Notes: generated from the letters alone by a model not told the origin. 18,436 nt of DNA from Phycisphaerales bacterium (GCA_014879435.1 JACSSB010000215.1:1-18436), one strand, 5' to 3'. Positions 8,091-15,783 are shown, counted from the first letter of the stretch. Translations and numbers: made by a program.

Positions 8091-8120
8091 AGCCCGACAC
8101 CTGGATTACACGGGTTTTTT
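8091..8120 (+). terminator. Terminator-like hairpin plus T-run in the argD leader
   Basis: AGCCCG (8091-8096) can pair with CGGGTT (8111-8116, one G-U pair) across a 14-nt loop, and a six-T run follows at 8115-8120. This is a weak rho-independent terminator shape about 80 nt upstream of the argD ATG, with no plus-strand gene just before it. It could be a leader attenuator or chance. The rest of the 315-bp gap 7886-8200 holds nothing else I can identify. Confidence 0.2.
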
Positions 8121-8200
8121 GTCTGCGGATCTTGATGAAATCAGTATGCTATGACTTTAAGATTCGTTTTCTTCATCCACTCTGTTTCAGGACTGTTGCT

Positions 8201-9421
8201 ATGAGTAACTCCCCCATCACCCGCGCACTATTCGACGAAGTCATGGTCCCTAGCTACGCCCCGGCGGCGATCATCCCAGTGCGCGGCGAAGGTTCCCGTC
8301 TATGGGACCAGGATGGCCGGGAATACATCGATTTCGCAGGCGGCATCGCCGTCAACGTGCTGGGCCACGCCCATCCGAAACTGGTTGCAGCACTGACCGA
8401 ACAAGCGCACAAACTGTGGCACGTCAGTAACATGCTGGCCAACGAACCGGCGCTTGATTTGGCCCGGCGGCTGTGCGAACTGACTTTCGCCCAGCGGGTA
8501 TTTTTTGCCAACTCTGGCGCTGAGGCGAACGAAGCCGCACTCAAGCTGGCCCGTAAATTCGCCTTCGATCACGCAGGGCCGGAGAAGCGTGAGATCATCT
8601 CTTTCACGCCTTCTTTCCATGGCCGCACTTTGTTTACCGTCTCCGTCGGTGGCCACCCCAAATATACCGAAGGCTTCGGGCCGTTACCGCCCGGCATCAC
8701 CCATGTCCCGTTCAACGATATCGCTGCCTTCAAGCATGCGATTTCCGAGCGGACCTGCGCAGTGATTTTGGAGCCAATTTTGGGCGAAAGCGGGGTCATC
8801 AGCGCCACCCCGGAATTCCTGCGCGAGGTGCGCGAACAGTGCAACCAGCACCAAGCCTTGCTGATCTTTGATGAGGTGCAATGCGGTAATGGCCGTACCG
8901 GTCATCTTTATGCCTATATGGGCTACGGGGTGACGCCCGATATTCTGACTACTGCCAAGGGTTTGGGCGGTGGCTTCCCGATCAGCGCCATGCTGACCAC
9001 TGCCGCCATCGCTGCCAGTCTCGGTGCTGGCAGCCACGGCACGACCTACGGTGGCAATCCGCTGGGCTGCGCGGTCGCTGGTGCGGCACTTGACCTCATC
9101 AGTGATCCCGAACTGTTAGCTGGCGTGCATCACAAGCATACGGTGTTCATGACCGGACTGCGGCGCATCAATCAGCAGTTCGGGGTATTTCGGGAGCTAC
9201 GCGGCCAAGGTTTACTGATCGGCTGCGAACTGGCCGAACCTTGGCGGGAACGCAGTCGCGATTTCCTCAAGGCGGCGTTGGAAGAAGGGCTGCTGGTATT
9301 AGTGGCTGGACCGGACGTGATCCGGCTGGCACCCTCGCTGATCATTCCCGATGAACTGATCGAACAGGGACTGGCTCGCCTTGAACGCGCCATTGCGCAA
9401 ACACTTTCCACCGCCGCCTAA
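8201..9421 (+). CDS. argD: Acetylornithine/succinylornithine aminotransferase (class III, PLP)
   Basis: This is a PLP-dependent aminotransferase that interconverts N-acetylornithine (or N-succinylornithine) and the semialdehyde with 2-oxoglutarate/glutamate. It serves arginine synthesis or AST-pathway catabolism. It is complete at 406 residues. Visible features are SGAEANEAALKLAR (105-118) for phosphate binding, SFHGRT (138-143), DEVQCGNGRTG (224-234, Asp224 contacting the pyridine N), the Schiff-base lysine in TAKGLGGGFP (Lys253), and THGTTYGGNP-like SHGTTYGGNP (278-287). The N-terminus VMVPSYAPAAIIPVRGEGS (14-32) is very close to Pseudomonas AruC/ArgD. The usual EPIQGEGG reads EPILGESG (191-198). 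The ATG at 8201 has AGGA 8 nt upstream; the frame is open to 8063, but homology begins only at the chosen start. It is monocistronic here, with no arg/ast neighbours. Confidence 0.93.
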   Translation: MSNSPITRALFDEVMVPSYAPAAIIPVRGEGSRLWDQDGREYIDFAGGIAVNVLGHAHPKLVAALTEQAHKLWHVSNMLANEPALDLARRLCELTFAQRVFFANSGAEANEAALKLARKFAFDHAGPEKREIISFTPSFHGRTLFTVSVGGHPKYTEGFGPLPPGITHVPFNDIAAFKHAISERTCAVILEPILGESGVISATPEFLREVREQCNQHQALLIFDEVQCGNGRTGHLYAYMGYGVTPDILTTAKGLGGGFPISAMLTTAAIAASLGAGSHGTTYGGNPLGCAVAGAALDLISDPELLAGVHHKHTVFMTGLRRINQQFGVFRELRGQGLLIGCELAEPWRERSRDFLKAALEEGLLVLVAGPDVIRLAPSLIIPDELIEQGLARLERAIAQTLSTAA

Positions 9422-9448
9422 GCGGGTTGAGAAGTGGTTCTATACCGT

Positions 9449-9474
9449 GTCGTGAGATGGCGGTGACTCACGAC
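9449..9474 (+). terminator. Stem-loop after argD
   Basis: GTCGTGAG (9449-9456) and CTCACGAC (9467-9474) form a perfect 8-bp stem with a 10-nt loop, 27 nt past the argD stop and before the convergent cyclase stop at 9538. No T-run follows on either strand, so it may be an mRNA 3'-end structure rather than a classic intrinsic terminator. Confidence 0.4.
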
Positions 9475-9537
9475 TCACAAAGTGCATGGGGTTCGCAGGT
9501 GAGATCGCCTACCGAACCCCGGCAGATCAGATGGCAT

Positions 9538-10488
9538 TTATTTGTGAATGCACTTATAGCGGATCAGATCCGGGTTACCGTTGCTGATCATCTGTCCCAG
9601 ACAAATCACGCCCTGATCGTGCAAGGCGATCTCCTCACGCCGCACGAAAAAACGAGCGCCATTTTCCAGCAGGAGATAGGTACCGTTAGTGCTATGGTCA
9701 ACCAGAATGAACTTGCCCTGTCGGAATTCGATATCGGCGTGGCTGCGAGATACCAAATCCCGATCCACCACCAAGTGGTTGCCCTCGCCGCGCCCCAGGG
9801 TAAAGGCCCGCGAACTCGGTACTACTTCGATGATCCGGCCCTGATAGTCTAATACCAGACGGGCTAATAGCAGGTTGCGCAGTTCTTCCTGACCGCCAAT
9901 GACGATCTGGGTCAAGCCACTGGAATCGTGCCAAATGATCTCGACGATATCCATCTCATCCTGCTTACCGCGTACCCACGACCTGCCAAGATTGCGCATG
10001 GTTCGAACCGGATTAGTCGGCAACTGCCGCACGGTTTCCCGTGTGGTGATGATCTGATCCGCCTTGGCCAGGGAAACCATTCGCGCAGCGACGTTGACCG
10101 CATCACCGAACAGATCACCTTTCTCAATCAGGACAGGCCCATAATGTAAGCCGATCCTGACAGCAATACCTAACTTAACCAATTCTTTGTCTTCCTTGAG
10201 CACACGATGCATCCCGCAGGCCGCATCCACCGCATGCGGCGCATTCGGAAACCAACTCATGATTTCATCGCCGATGGTTTTGATCACTGCCCCTTCATGC
10301 GAGACCGTGCTCGACATCAGTGCGTCCAGTACCTGCGTTTCGATTTGCCGTGCCTGCCAATCCCCATATTTTTCAAACAGACGCGTACTTCCGCAAATAT
10401 CAGCGAACAGAACGGCGCCCACGATTTTCTGGCCGGATGGCATCCGATCCTCCCTCGCAGTACTAGGATTATCCGATTTCAGATTCAT
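9538..10488 (-). CDS. Class III adenylate cyclase with C-terminal FHA domain
   Basis: This 316-residue soluble protein has an N-terminal class III nucleotide cyclase domain (about 20-185) and a C-terminal FHA phosphothreonine-binding domain (about 205-300). All key cyclase residues can be placed: metal-binding Asp30 (FADICGST) and Asp74 (KTIGDEIM), base-selecting Lys70 and Asp125 (GDLFGD), and transition-state Asn132 and Arg136 (AVNVAARM). The Lys/Asp pair favours ATP, so cAMP is the likely product. The FHA signature is LGRGEGNHLVV (231-241), SRSHADIEF (247-255) and DHSTNGTYL (264-272). Such fusions suggest activity or localisation set by Ser/Thr phosphorylation; no kinase is in the window. 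ATG 10488 has GAGGA 6 nt upstream. ATG 10443 (Met16) has an even better GGGAGGA, so translation may start there. The gene is last in a run with nudC and an HD hydrolase. Confidence 0.9.
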   Translation of the reverse strand: MNLKSDNPSTAREDRMPSGQKIVGAVLFADICGSTRLFEKYGDWQARQIETQVLDALMSSTVSHEGAVIKTIGDEIMSWFPNAPHAVDAACGMHRVLKEDKELVKLGIAVRIGLHYGPVLIEKGDLFGDAVNVAARMVSLAKADQIITTRETVRQLPTNPVRTMRNLGRSWVRGKQDEMDIVEIIWHDSSGLTQIVIGGQEELRNLLLARLVLDYQGRIIEVVPSSRAFTLGRGEGNHLVVDRDLVSRSHADIEFRQGKFILVDHSTNGTYLLLENGARFFVRREEIALHDQGVICLGQMISNGNPDLIRYKCIHK

Positions 10489-10524
10489 GCCCCGTCCTCA
10501 AAAATCATAACGTCTAAACTGGCT

Positions 10525-11214
10525 TCAACTGTAACCACGCGCCTGTAAATTTTCGATGACCCAGCGAATGTTGTCACGGGCGGTTCGCTCGTAACGATGC
10601 TGAAAAAATTCCGTCAAAAAAAAAGTCGGACGACTTTGCAGAGATGATAAAAAACGTAATTGGCCTGAGTAGTACACCTCGTCGCTGATAGTGGCGCACT
10701 CGGCGCGAAGCTGACGGCTATTCCGCTCAAACGCTTTCCACGGCAAGCCAAAGCTGGAAAGATCGATATCGACGATTAATCGCTGATCCCAGTGGACCGG
10801 CTCATCACGATGGGTCGTGGCCATGATCAGATCGTCCACCTGCTGCCGAAATGCGGTCTCGGCATGCCCTTTCGCCCACTTCTGAAACAGGTCAGCGCTG
10901 CGCCGTTCGTTATCCGTCGCACCCGATTGGTAAATCGCATCATGAAACCACAGCGCGATCTCGACCGTATTGGGGTCGTCCATCAGGTCCACCGCCTGAT
11001 CAAATTCATTCAGACAGTGTCGGATATGATCCAAAGTATGATAGTAACGGTGCGATTCCCCATAATACGCAATCAGTTGAGAATGAACGGCTTCCGCCAG
11101 TGCATGGCCACCGCTCAGGCAGCGCTGCCACAAGACTGAAAAACGGGTTCGTTCCCGCACCGAATCAGGGTCCATCACGACGGTCACGGCGGTTTCACTG
11201 GGTCGCTTGAACAT
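10525..11214 (-). CDS. HD-superfamily metal-dependent phosphohydrolase (COG4339-like)
   Basis: This 229-residue protein resembles predicted HD phosphohydrolases of the COG4339 type. The motifs are YHTLDHIRHCL (58-68, His59/His63), the HD pair in ALWFHDAIY (His91-Asp92) and VDIDLSSFG (148-156). These are candidate metal ligands for hydrolysis of a phosphate ester, with substrate unknown. The C-terminus, with TEFFQHRYERTARDN, fits the family. I chose ATG 11214, which has GGAG 7 nt upstream; a TTG at 11271 would overlap nudC and is less likely. A run of nine T on the coding strand (near 10616-10624) encodes Phe-Phe-Leu and is in frame. The gene starts 28 bp after nudC and ends 36 bp before the cyclase gene, so the three are probably cotranscribed. 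A role in turnover of a nucleotide signal is possible but unproven. Confidence 0.82.
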   Translation of the reverse strand: MFKRPSETAVTVVMDPDSVRERTRFSVLWQRCLSGGHALAEAVHSQLIAYYGESHRYYHTLDHIRHCLNEFDQAVDLMDDPNTVEIALWFHDAIYQSGATDNERRSADLFQKWAKGHAETAFRQQVDDLIMATTHRDEPVHWDQRLIVDIDLSSFGLPWKAFERNSRQLRAECATISDEVYYSGQLRFLSSLQSRPTFFLTEFFQHRYERTARDNIRWVIENLQARGYS

Positions 11215-11242
11215 CGTAGATCTCCAAGAGTTTGCTTGCGCC

Positions 11243-12070
11243 CTATCCGGCGTGCTCCACAAAATCCTCAATCAGACGTCGCGCCATGCTCATCGGATGA
11301 GGTAATCCTGGCAGATTCTGTGGCTTAAACCAGCCGACATCCACAATTTCCTGTTCATCGGCGCGTAATTCGCCTCCAGCGTAGTCGGCAATGAATGCCA
11401 TCATCAAGGAATGCGGAAACGGCCACGACTGGCTCGCGAAATAGCGTAAGTTCTTCACCCGCACTCCCACTTCCTCCGCTACTTCGCGGTGAATAGCCTG
11501 CTCCAGGGTCTCACCCGCTTCGACAAAGCCGGCCAATACACTATACATCCCCGCTGGAAAGCGCGCCGCACGCGCTAACAAAATCTCACGGTTACGGTCG
11601 ATTCGCATCATGACCACCGGTGAGAGTCGTGGATAAGCGATCAGCCCGCAAGATGCGCAAGATCGGGCGCGTTCGTCATCCCGGCGCTGGGTCGGCGTGC
11701 CGCAGCGACCGCAGTATTGGTGCGTGCGATCCCATTCGATCAGTTGCAGTGCGTGGCCCGCCACTCCCAACAAGGATTCGTCCAGCCGCGACCACAGACC
11801 ACGCAAGCCCTCGAACCTCATCCCCGGCGGCAACTGTGCTTCAATCAGCGCAACGGCATGGCAGGGCCGACCCCGCAGTGTTCCCAAATACAGATGACAG
11901 GTGACTGATCCGTCGATGATCGGCCAATCGGTCGCTGCTGGCAGCTCGATGCCCGCCTCTCCGCTGCGCACCAGTAATTCGCCGTTCTCGAATACGAACC
12001 ACCAAGCGGTCTCTCTGGCAACCGGCGAGCGAACCAGACTGGGTTCGAAATCGTCAGGTAACACCAGCAT
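11243..12070 (-). CDS. nudC: NAD(H) pyrophosphatase NudC (Nudix)
   Basis: This Nudix hydrolase splits NAD(H) into NMN(H) and AMP and, in E. coli, removes NAD caps from RNA. It is complete at 275 residues. An N-terminal domain (1-105) is followed by a zinc ribbon with four cysteines (C120, C123, C138, C141). The catalytic Nudix box spans 181-203, with Gly181, Glu187, Arg195, Glu196, Glu199, Glu200 and Gly202 all present. The NADH-specificity signature SQPWPFPxS appears as SQSWPFPHS (213-221), with Pro changed to Ser. GAGGAG lies 8 nt before the ATG. It is the first gene of the nudC-HD-cyclase run. The 189-bp gap upstream (12071-12259) separates it from the hyf-like operon on the same strand. 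Confidence 0.93.
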   Translation of the reverse strand: MLVLPDDFEPSLVRSPVARETAWWFVFENGELLVRSGEAGIELPAATDWPIIDGSVTCHLYLGTLRGRPCHAVALIEAQLPPGMRFEGLRGLWSRLDESLLGVAGHALQLIEWDRTHQYCGRCGTPTQRRDDERARSCASCGLIAYPRLSPVVMMRIDRNREILLARAARFPAGMYSVLAGFVEAGETLEQAIHREVAEEVGVRVKNLRYFASQSWPFPHSLMMAFIADYAGGELRADEQEIVDVGWFKPQNLPGLPHPMSMARRLIEDFVEHAG

Positions 12071-12110
12071 CGGCGGATCTCCTCTTCAAGTCATTTTCAG
12101 ACGGTCTGTG

Positions 12111-12216
12111 CGACCAGCAAGTATTGGTCGATCAAACCGTACCCCCAGCATAATGCACCACATCGATGCTTGTGGTGGATAGGCTGATCATTGCACGCTG
12201 CCTTTGGGATAAGGCA
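12111..12216. other. Cluster of three small inverted repeats between hyfI and nudC
   Basis: Three short hairpins can form in this gap: CGACCA/TGGTCG (12111-12116 with 12125-12130), CACCACA/TGTGGTG (12156-12162 with 12171-12177) and TGCCTT/AAGGCA (12199-12204 with 12211-12216). None is followed by a T-run on the minus strand. Together they could end the hyf-like transcript or bind a regulator of nudC, but the stems are short. Confidence 0.25.
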
Positions 12217-12259
12217 AACAGGGAATCTCATGATTCACGAACGGAATTCCTCGACCAGC

Positions 12260-12772
12260 TCACGCAACCTGTAACAACGCCAGCAAGCCTTCGAGCAATT
12301 GCAAAGGCGTCGGCGGACAACCGGGAATATGTAGATCGACCGGAATAACCTCGGCCACACCACCGACACAGGCATAACTCCCAGCGAATACCCCACCATC
12401 TCGCCCGCAATCGCCCACCGCGACCACCCATTTCGGATCAGGTGTGGCGGCATAAGTACGCTCCAACGCCTCACGCATGTTGTGCGTCACCGGCCCAGTC
12501 ACCAGCAGCACATCCGCATGGCGCGGCGATGCGACGAAGTGAAAACCGAAACGCTCCAGGTCATAAAATGCGTTATTCAGCGCGTGGATCTCCAATTCGC
12601 AACCGTTACAGGAACCCGCGTCCACCTCGCGGATCGCCAGACTGCGGCCCAGTCGTTGATGGGCAAGCTGATCGACTTTCGCCCCTAATTCGGCCAGAGC
12701 TTGCGCGGAAGGCGCTGGAGCGGGAAGCGTCAGCGGCGACCGCCATACATTTTGCAACAGTAGCTTGCGCAT
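12260..12772 (-). CDS. hyfI: Hydrogenase-4/NuoB-like small subunit (Ehr-type)
   Basis: This 170-residue Fe-S subunit is homologous to HyfI/HycG and NuoB, which hold the cluster nearest the active site of group 4 hydrogenases and complex I. Candidate 4Fe-4S ligands are Cys55 and Cys58 (GSCNGCELEI), Cys122 (AVGDCGRDGG) and Cys152 (IPGCPPTPLQLL); Cys135 is an extra cysteine. The typical VTGPVTHNM (91-99) is present. The protein is peripheral, on the cytoplasmic face. The ATG at 12772 is 10 nt past the hyfG stop; the frame runs upstream into hyfG, but similarity begins at MRKLLLQNVW. This is the last gene of the operon: no ferredoxin-like subunit (HyfA/HyfH) follows. The partner large subunit lacks NiFe ligands, so the electron acceptor or donor at this site is unknown. 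Confidence 0.92.
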   Translation of the reverse strand: MRKLLLQNVWRSPLTLPAPAPSAQALAELGAKVDQLAHQRLGRSLAIREVDAGSCNGCELEIHALNNAFYDLERFGFHFVASPRHADVLLVTGPVTHNMREALERTYAATPDPKWVVAVGDCGRDGGVFAGSYACVGGVAEVIPVDLHIPGCPPTPLQLLEGLLALLQVA

Positions 12773-12782
12773 GATGGGACGC

Positions 12783-14315
12783 CTAAAGATCGTGGCCCGA
12801 ATACGAGCAGTTGAAAGATTTATTGCACAAGGGAAAGTCCGCCACGATGTTGCCCTCAATCACAGCTTCCAGCAGCGGCCACTGGAACCATGAGGGATCG
12901 CGTGGGTGGCAACACGCTACCGTACCGTCAGCGGCCAAGCGCAACCACAGCAGAATATCGCCACGAAATCCCTCGATCAGCGCCATGCCCTCGACCACCT
13001 GCTCAGGCCGATTCAGCGCCTCACACAGCGGACCCGATGGTAATCGCTCCAAAATCTGCTCGATCAGGGCCAAGCTCTGTTCCACCTCGCGGATACGAAC
13101 CCACACCCGAGCGTTGACATCGCTTTCGCGCCGTGTCGGCACCGTAAACTCAAGTTGGTCATAGGGGGGATAACCCGGCTGACGGCGGGCGTCGAAGGCA
13201 CGACCGGCAGCGCGACCAATCACCCCACCGCAACCAAACTGATGGGCCAACATTGGATTGAGCGTCCCGGTATTCGCGGTGCGGTCTTGCAGCGAAGGAG
13301 TATGGTCGTATAGCTTGATCAAAGGCGGAAATGCCCGGCGCATCTCCACTATCAATGCGCGCAACAGCGACACGCCATCTGCCGATAGATCGACGGCCAC
13401 GCCCCCCGGAATCACACAATCCATCAGCAGACGATGGCCGAAACAGGTGGCGCTGGCGCGCAGCACTTGCTCGCGTAATACCGCACAATGGGCCAGCATC
13501 AAGGCAAACGCGGCATCGTTGCAAATGGCACCGATATCTCCGCAGTGATTGGCCAAGCGCTCCAACTCAGCCATCAGCGCCCGCAACCAAGCGGCGCGAG
13601 CGGGAATCTCCGTTGCTGTGGCCGCCTCGACTGCCCGAGCGAAAGCCCAAGCGTAACTTACGGTGCTATCACCGGAAACTCTCCCCACCAGCCGTGCTAC
13701 TCGCTCCAGCGGCGCGCCGTTCAACAAGCGCTCGATCCCCTTATGCACATAGCCCAGCCGTTCTTCCAAGCGGACCACCGCCTCACCGTTGGCGGTAAAG
13801 CGGAAATGACCCGGTTCGATGATGCCCGCATGAACCGGCCCCACCGGAATCTGGTGCAAGCTTTCACCTTCTACCGGTAGAAAAGGATAAGGCGGCATCG
13901 CTTCGGTCGGCGCGATCGAGGAACCCAGCGGATAGCGGTGCGGCCAGCGACCATGATCCAGCCAGGGACGCAGATCAGGGCTGGCATCCGGCAACAACCC
14001 GACCAGATCGGTGATAGTGCGTTCCAAACGCTGTGCTGGAGGATGCCAGCGCCCCACCGAGGGAAAGGTTCCGGTCGGACAGGGCAGGCTAGCAACACTG
14101 AGCGTCTCACTTTCAACCTGATGTACTGCGAGATGAATCATGCTGGGCTCAGCCCACAAGCCAAGCAGATTCCAACGGCCTTTCGCCAAACCAGCCAGCA
14201 AGGTGTTCCAGATTTCGACATTTACCACGAATCGGGGCCAGGGCCGATGTCCGGTCACCGGCTGACCGGCTCTCAGCACGGCCGATAAGGCCGGGTTGGG
14301 GTTGCTCGCTTTCAT
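12783..14315 (-). CDS. hyfG: Hydrogenase-4/NuoCD-like large subunit lacking NiFe ligands
   Basis: This 510-residue protein resembles HyfG/HycE: an N-terminal NuoC-like part (about 1-140) joined to a NuoD/hydrogenase large-subunit part (about 150-510). Family stretches are PVGPVHAGIIEPGHFRF (157-173), EERLGYVHKGIERLL (184-198), and ANHCGDIGAICND (255-267). The NiFe-binding L1 motif RxCGIC is replaced by RVSGDS (212-217). The C-terminal DPCxxC is not present; the chain ends DFPLCNKSFNCSYSGHDL, with cysteines only at 497 and 503. The protein is not cut by a protease-type extension after this motif, as active hydrogenases often are. A NiFe site is therefore not expected, as in Ehr complexes and complex I. 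It starts 10 nt after the hyfF stop, with AGGG nearby, and is followed by hyfI 10 nt later. Confidence 0.92.
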   Translation of the reverse strand: MKASNPNPALSAVLRAGQPVTGHRPWPRFVVNVEIWNTLLAGLAKGRWNLLGLWAEPSMIHLAVHQVESETLSVASLPCPTGTFPSVGRWHPPAQRLERTITDLVGLLPDASPDLRPWLDHGRWPHRYPLGSSIAPTEAMPPYPFLPVEGESLHQIPVGPVHAGIIEPGHFRFTANGEAVVRLEERLGYVHKGIERLLNGAPLERVARLVGRVSGDSTVSYAWAFARAVEAATATEIPARAAWLRALMAELERLANHCGDIGAICNDAAFALMLAHCAVLREQVLRASATCFGHRLLMDCVIPGGVAVDLSADGVSLLRALIVEMRRAFPPLIKLYDHTPSLQDRTANTGTLNPMLAHQFGCGGVIGRAAGRAFDARRQPGYPPYDQLEFTVPTRRESDVNARVWVRIREVEQSLALIEQILERLPSGPLCEALNRPEQVVEGMALIEGFRGDILLWLRLAADGTVACCHPRDPSWFQWPLLEAVIEGNIVADFPLCNKSFNCSYSGHDL

Positions 14316-14325
14316 CCCAGCACCC

Positions 14326-15783
14326 TCAATTTAGCAGCATCGCGATATGGCGGAGCCAATCCACCAGCGGCACGGGCAGCCAGAACCCGGCAACCAGCAC
14401 CAGCAGCAAATGCACCGTCGTCGCTAAGGTATTGGCCCGCACTGGCACGAAAGGGGCATTATCCGGCTGACCGAACGCCACGCCGTGTAACCGCCATAGC
14501 AGGGTGCCAAAAGCCAACAGCAATCCCAGCACCAACGGCAATGCCAGCCAGGGCTGGCGGACAAAAGTGGAACTGACCACCAGAAATTCGCTCATGAACA
14601 CGCCAAACGGTGGCATCCCAGCAATGGCGATCACCCCCGCCACCAACCCCCAACCGAGGGCCGGATGGGTGATGGTCAAACCGCGAATGGTCGAGATCCG
14701 CTGGGTACCTTTGACTTGGGCGATATGACCAACAGTAAAAAATATCGCCGACTTGGTGAGACTATGCATGGCCATGTGCAGCAGCCCAGCAAAATTGGCC
14801 AGTGGCCCGCCCATGCCGAAAGCGAAAGTCATGATGCCCATATGCTCGATGGAGGAGTAGGCAAACAGGCGTTTCATGTCACCTCGACGGTAGAACATCA
14901 AGCCGGCAAACAGCAAGGAGAGCAACCCCAAACCGATCATCAACGGTCCCGGCGCTAGCGCTAACGAATTGGCGCTCATCAGCATCTTGAAACGCAGCAC
15001 CGCATACAGCGCCACGTTCAGCAGCAAACCAGACAGTACCGCCGAGATCGGTGTGGGGCCTTCGGCATGCGCGTCCGGCAGCCACGCATGCAGCGGTACC
15101 AAACCAGCCTTGGTGCCGTAGCCGAGCAAAAAGAAGACGAAGGCGAGATTGAGTAATGCAGGATCGAAAGCATCAGCGCGGGCGATCAAGCGATCCCAGG
15201 CCATGGCTGGCAACCCCTGTCCGATCACCGGTTGCGCCGCCACATACACCAGAGTGGTCCCGAACAGCGCCAAGGCAATGCCAAGGCTGCCGAGAATGAA
15301 ATACTTCCAGGCCGCCTCCAGCGCGGCGCGAGTGCGGTAGAGGCCGACCATCAACACCGTAATCAGCGTCGCCAGCTCGATTGCTACCCACAGCAAGCCA
15401 ATATTGTTGGCCAGCAACGCTAGGTTCATGGCGAACAACAAGGCTTGATACATCGCGTGATAGAAGCGCAGATACAGCGGACTCAATCGCCCGCTTTCCA
15501 ATTCGTGGGCGATATAGCCCGCGCTGAATAGACTGGTGGTAAAGCTGATGAAATTATTCAGCGCGATCAGATAGGTATTGAAATCGTCTACCCGCAGGTA
15601 GAGATTGGCCTCGGGCCGCACTTGAAACAGGGCGGCGGCGGACAACAGGCAAAGAAAGGTTGCACCCACATTCAGCTTGGCGCCAAGCCGATAATCGGGC
15701 ACCCGCATCAGTACCAACGCGGCAATGGTCGGCACGCTCAACAGCGCCGTCACCGCCACCAGGGCGAGATCCGCGCCATTCAT
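14326..15783 (-). CDS. hyfF: HyfF-like antiporter-type proton-pumping membrane subunit
   Basis: This 485-residue polytopic inner-membrane protein is of the Mrp antiporter/NuoL-M-N type. Residues used in ion translocation are present: Glu136 in LLWVAIELATL, Lys160 in AAWKYFILGS, and Lys225 with His232 in GTKAGLVPLHAWLPDAHAEG (222-241), followed by TPISAVLSG. RLFAYSSIEHMGI and HMAMHSLTKSAIFF further along are also family-typical. About 14 hydrophobic segments are expected and consistent with the composition. It should move protons or sodium when coupled to redox chemistry in HyfG/HyfI. Its ATG overlaps the hyfE stop as ATGA, so translation is probably coupled. Confidence 0.92.
   Translation of the reverse strand: MNGADLALVAVTALLSVPTIAALVLMRVPDYRLGAKLNVGATFLCLLSAAALFQVRPEANLYLRVDDFNTYLIALNNFISFTTSLFSAGYIAHELESGRLSPLYLRFYHAMYQALLFAMNLALLANNIGLLWVAIELATLITVLMVGLYRTRAALEAAWKYFILGSLGIALALFGTTLVYVAAQPVIGQGLPAMAWDRLIARADAFDPALLNLAFVFFLLGYGTKAGLVPLHAWLPDAHAEGPTPISAVLSGLLLNVALYAVLRFKMLMSANSLALAPGPLMIGLGLLSLLFAGLMFYRRGDMKRLFAYSSIEHMGIMTFAFGMGGPLANFAGLLHMAMHSLTKSAIFFTVGHIAQVKGTQRISTIRGLTITHPALGWGLVAGVIAIAGMPPFGVFMSEFLVVSSTFVRQPWLALPLVLGLLLAFGTLLWRLHGVAFGQPDNAPFVPVRANTLATTVHLLLVLVAGFWLPVPLVDWLRHIAMLLN

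Noticed and set aside
8063..8200. N-terminal extension of ArgD
   Set aside because: The added 46 residues have no resemblance to the family, and ATG 8201 has a suitable AGGA and matches the usual N-terminus.
10600..10660. Frameshift at the T9 run in the HD gene
   Set aside because: The reading frame after the run still gives the family-like end (TEFFQHRYERTARDN).
11215..11271. Upstream TTG start for the HD hydrolase
   Set aside because: It would overlap nudC and lacks a clear Shine-Dalgarno, whereas ATG 11214 has GGAG at 7 nt.
12773..12859. N-terminal extension of HyfI into hyfG
   Set aside because: The extension only translates the hyfG end in another frame; similarity begins at Met 12772.
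12783..14315. Frameshift or pseudogene as the reason for missing NiFe cysteines
   Set aside because: The 510-codon frame is uninterrupted, similarity is continuous on both sides of both motifs, and overlaps with neighbours are preserved.
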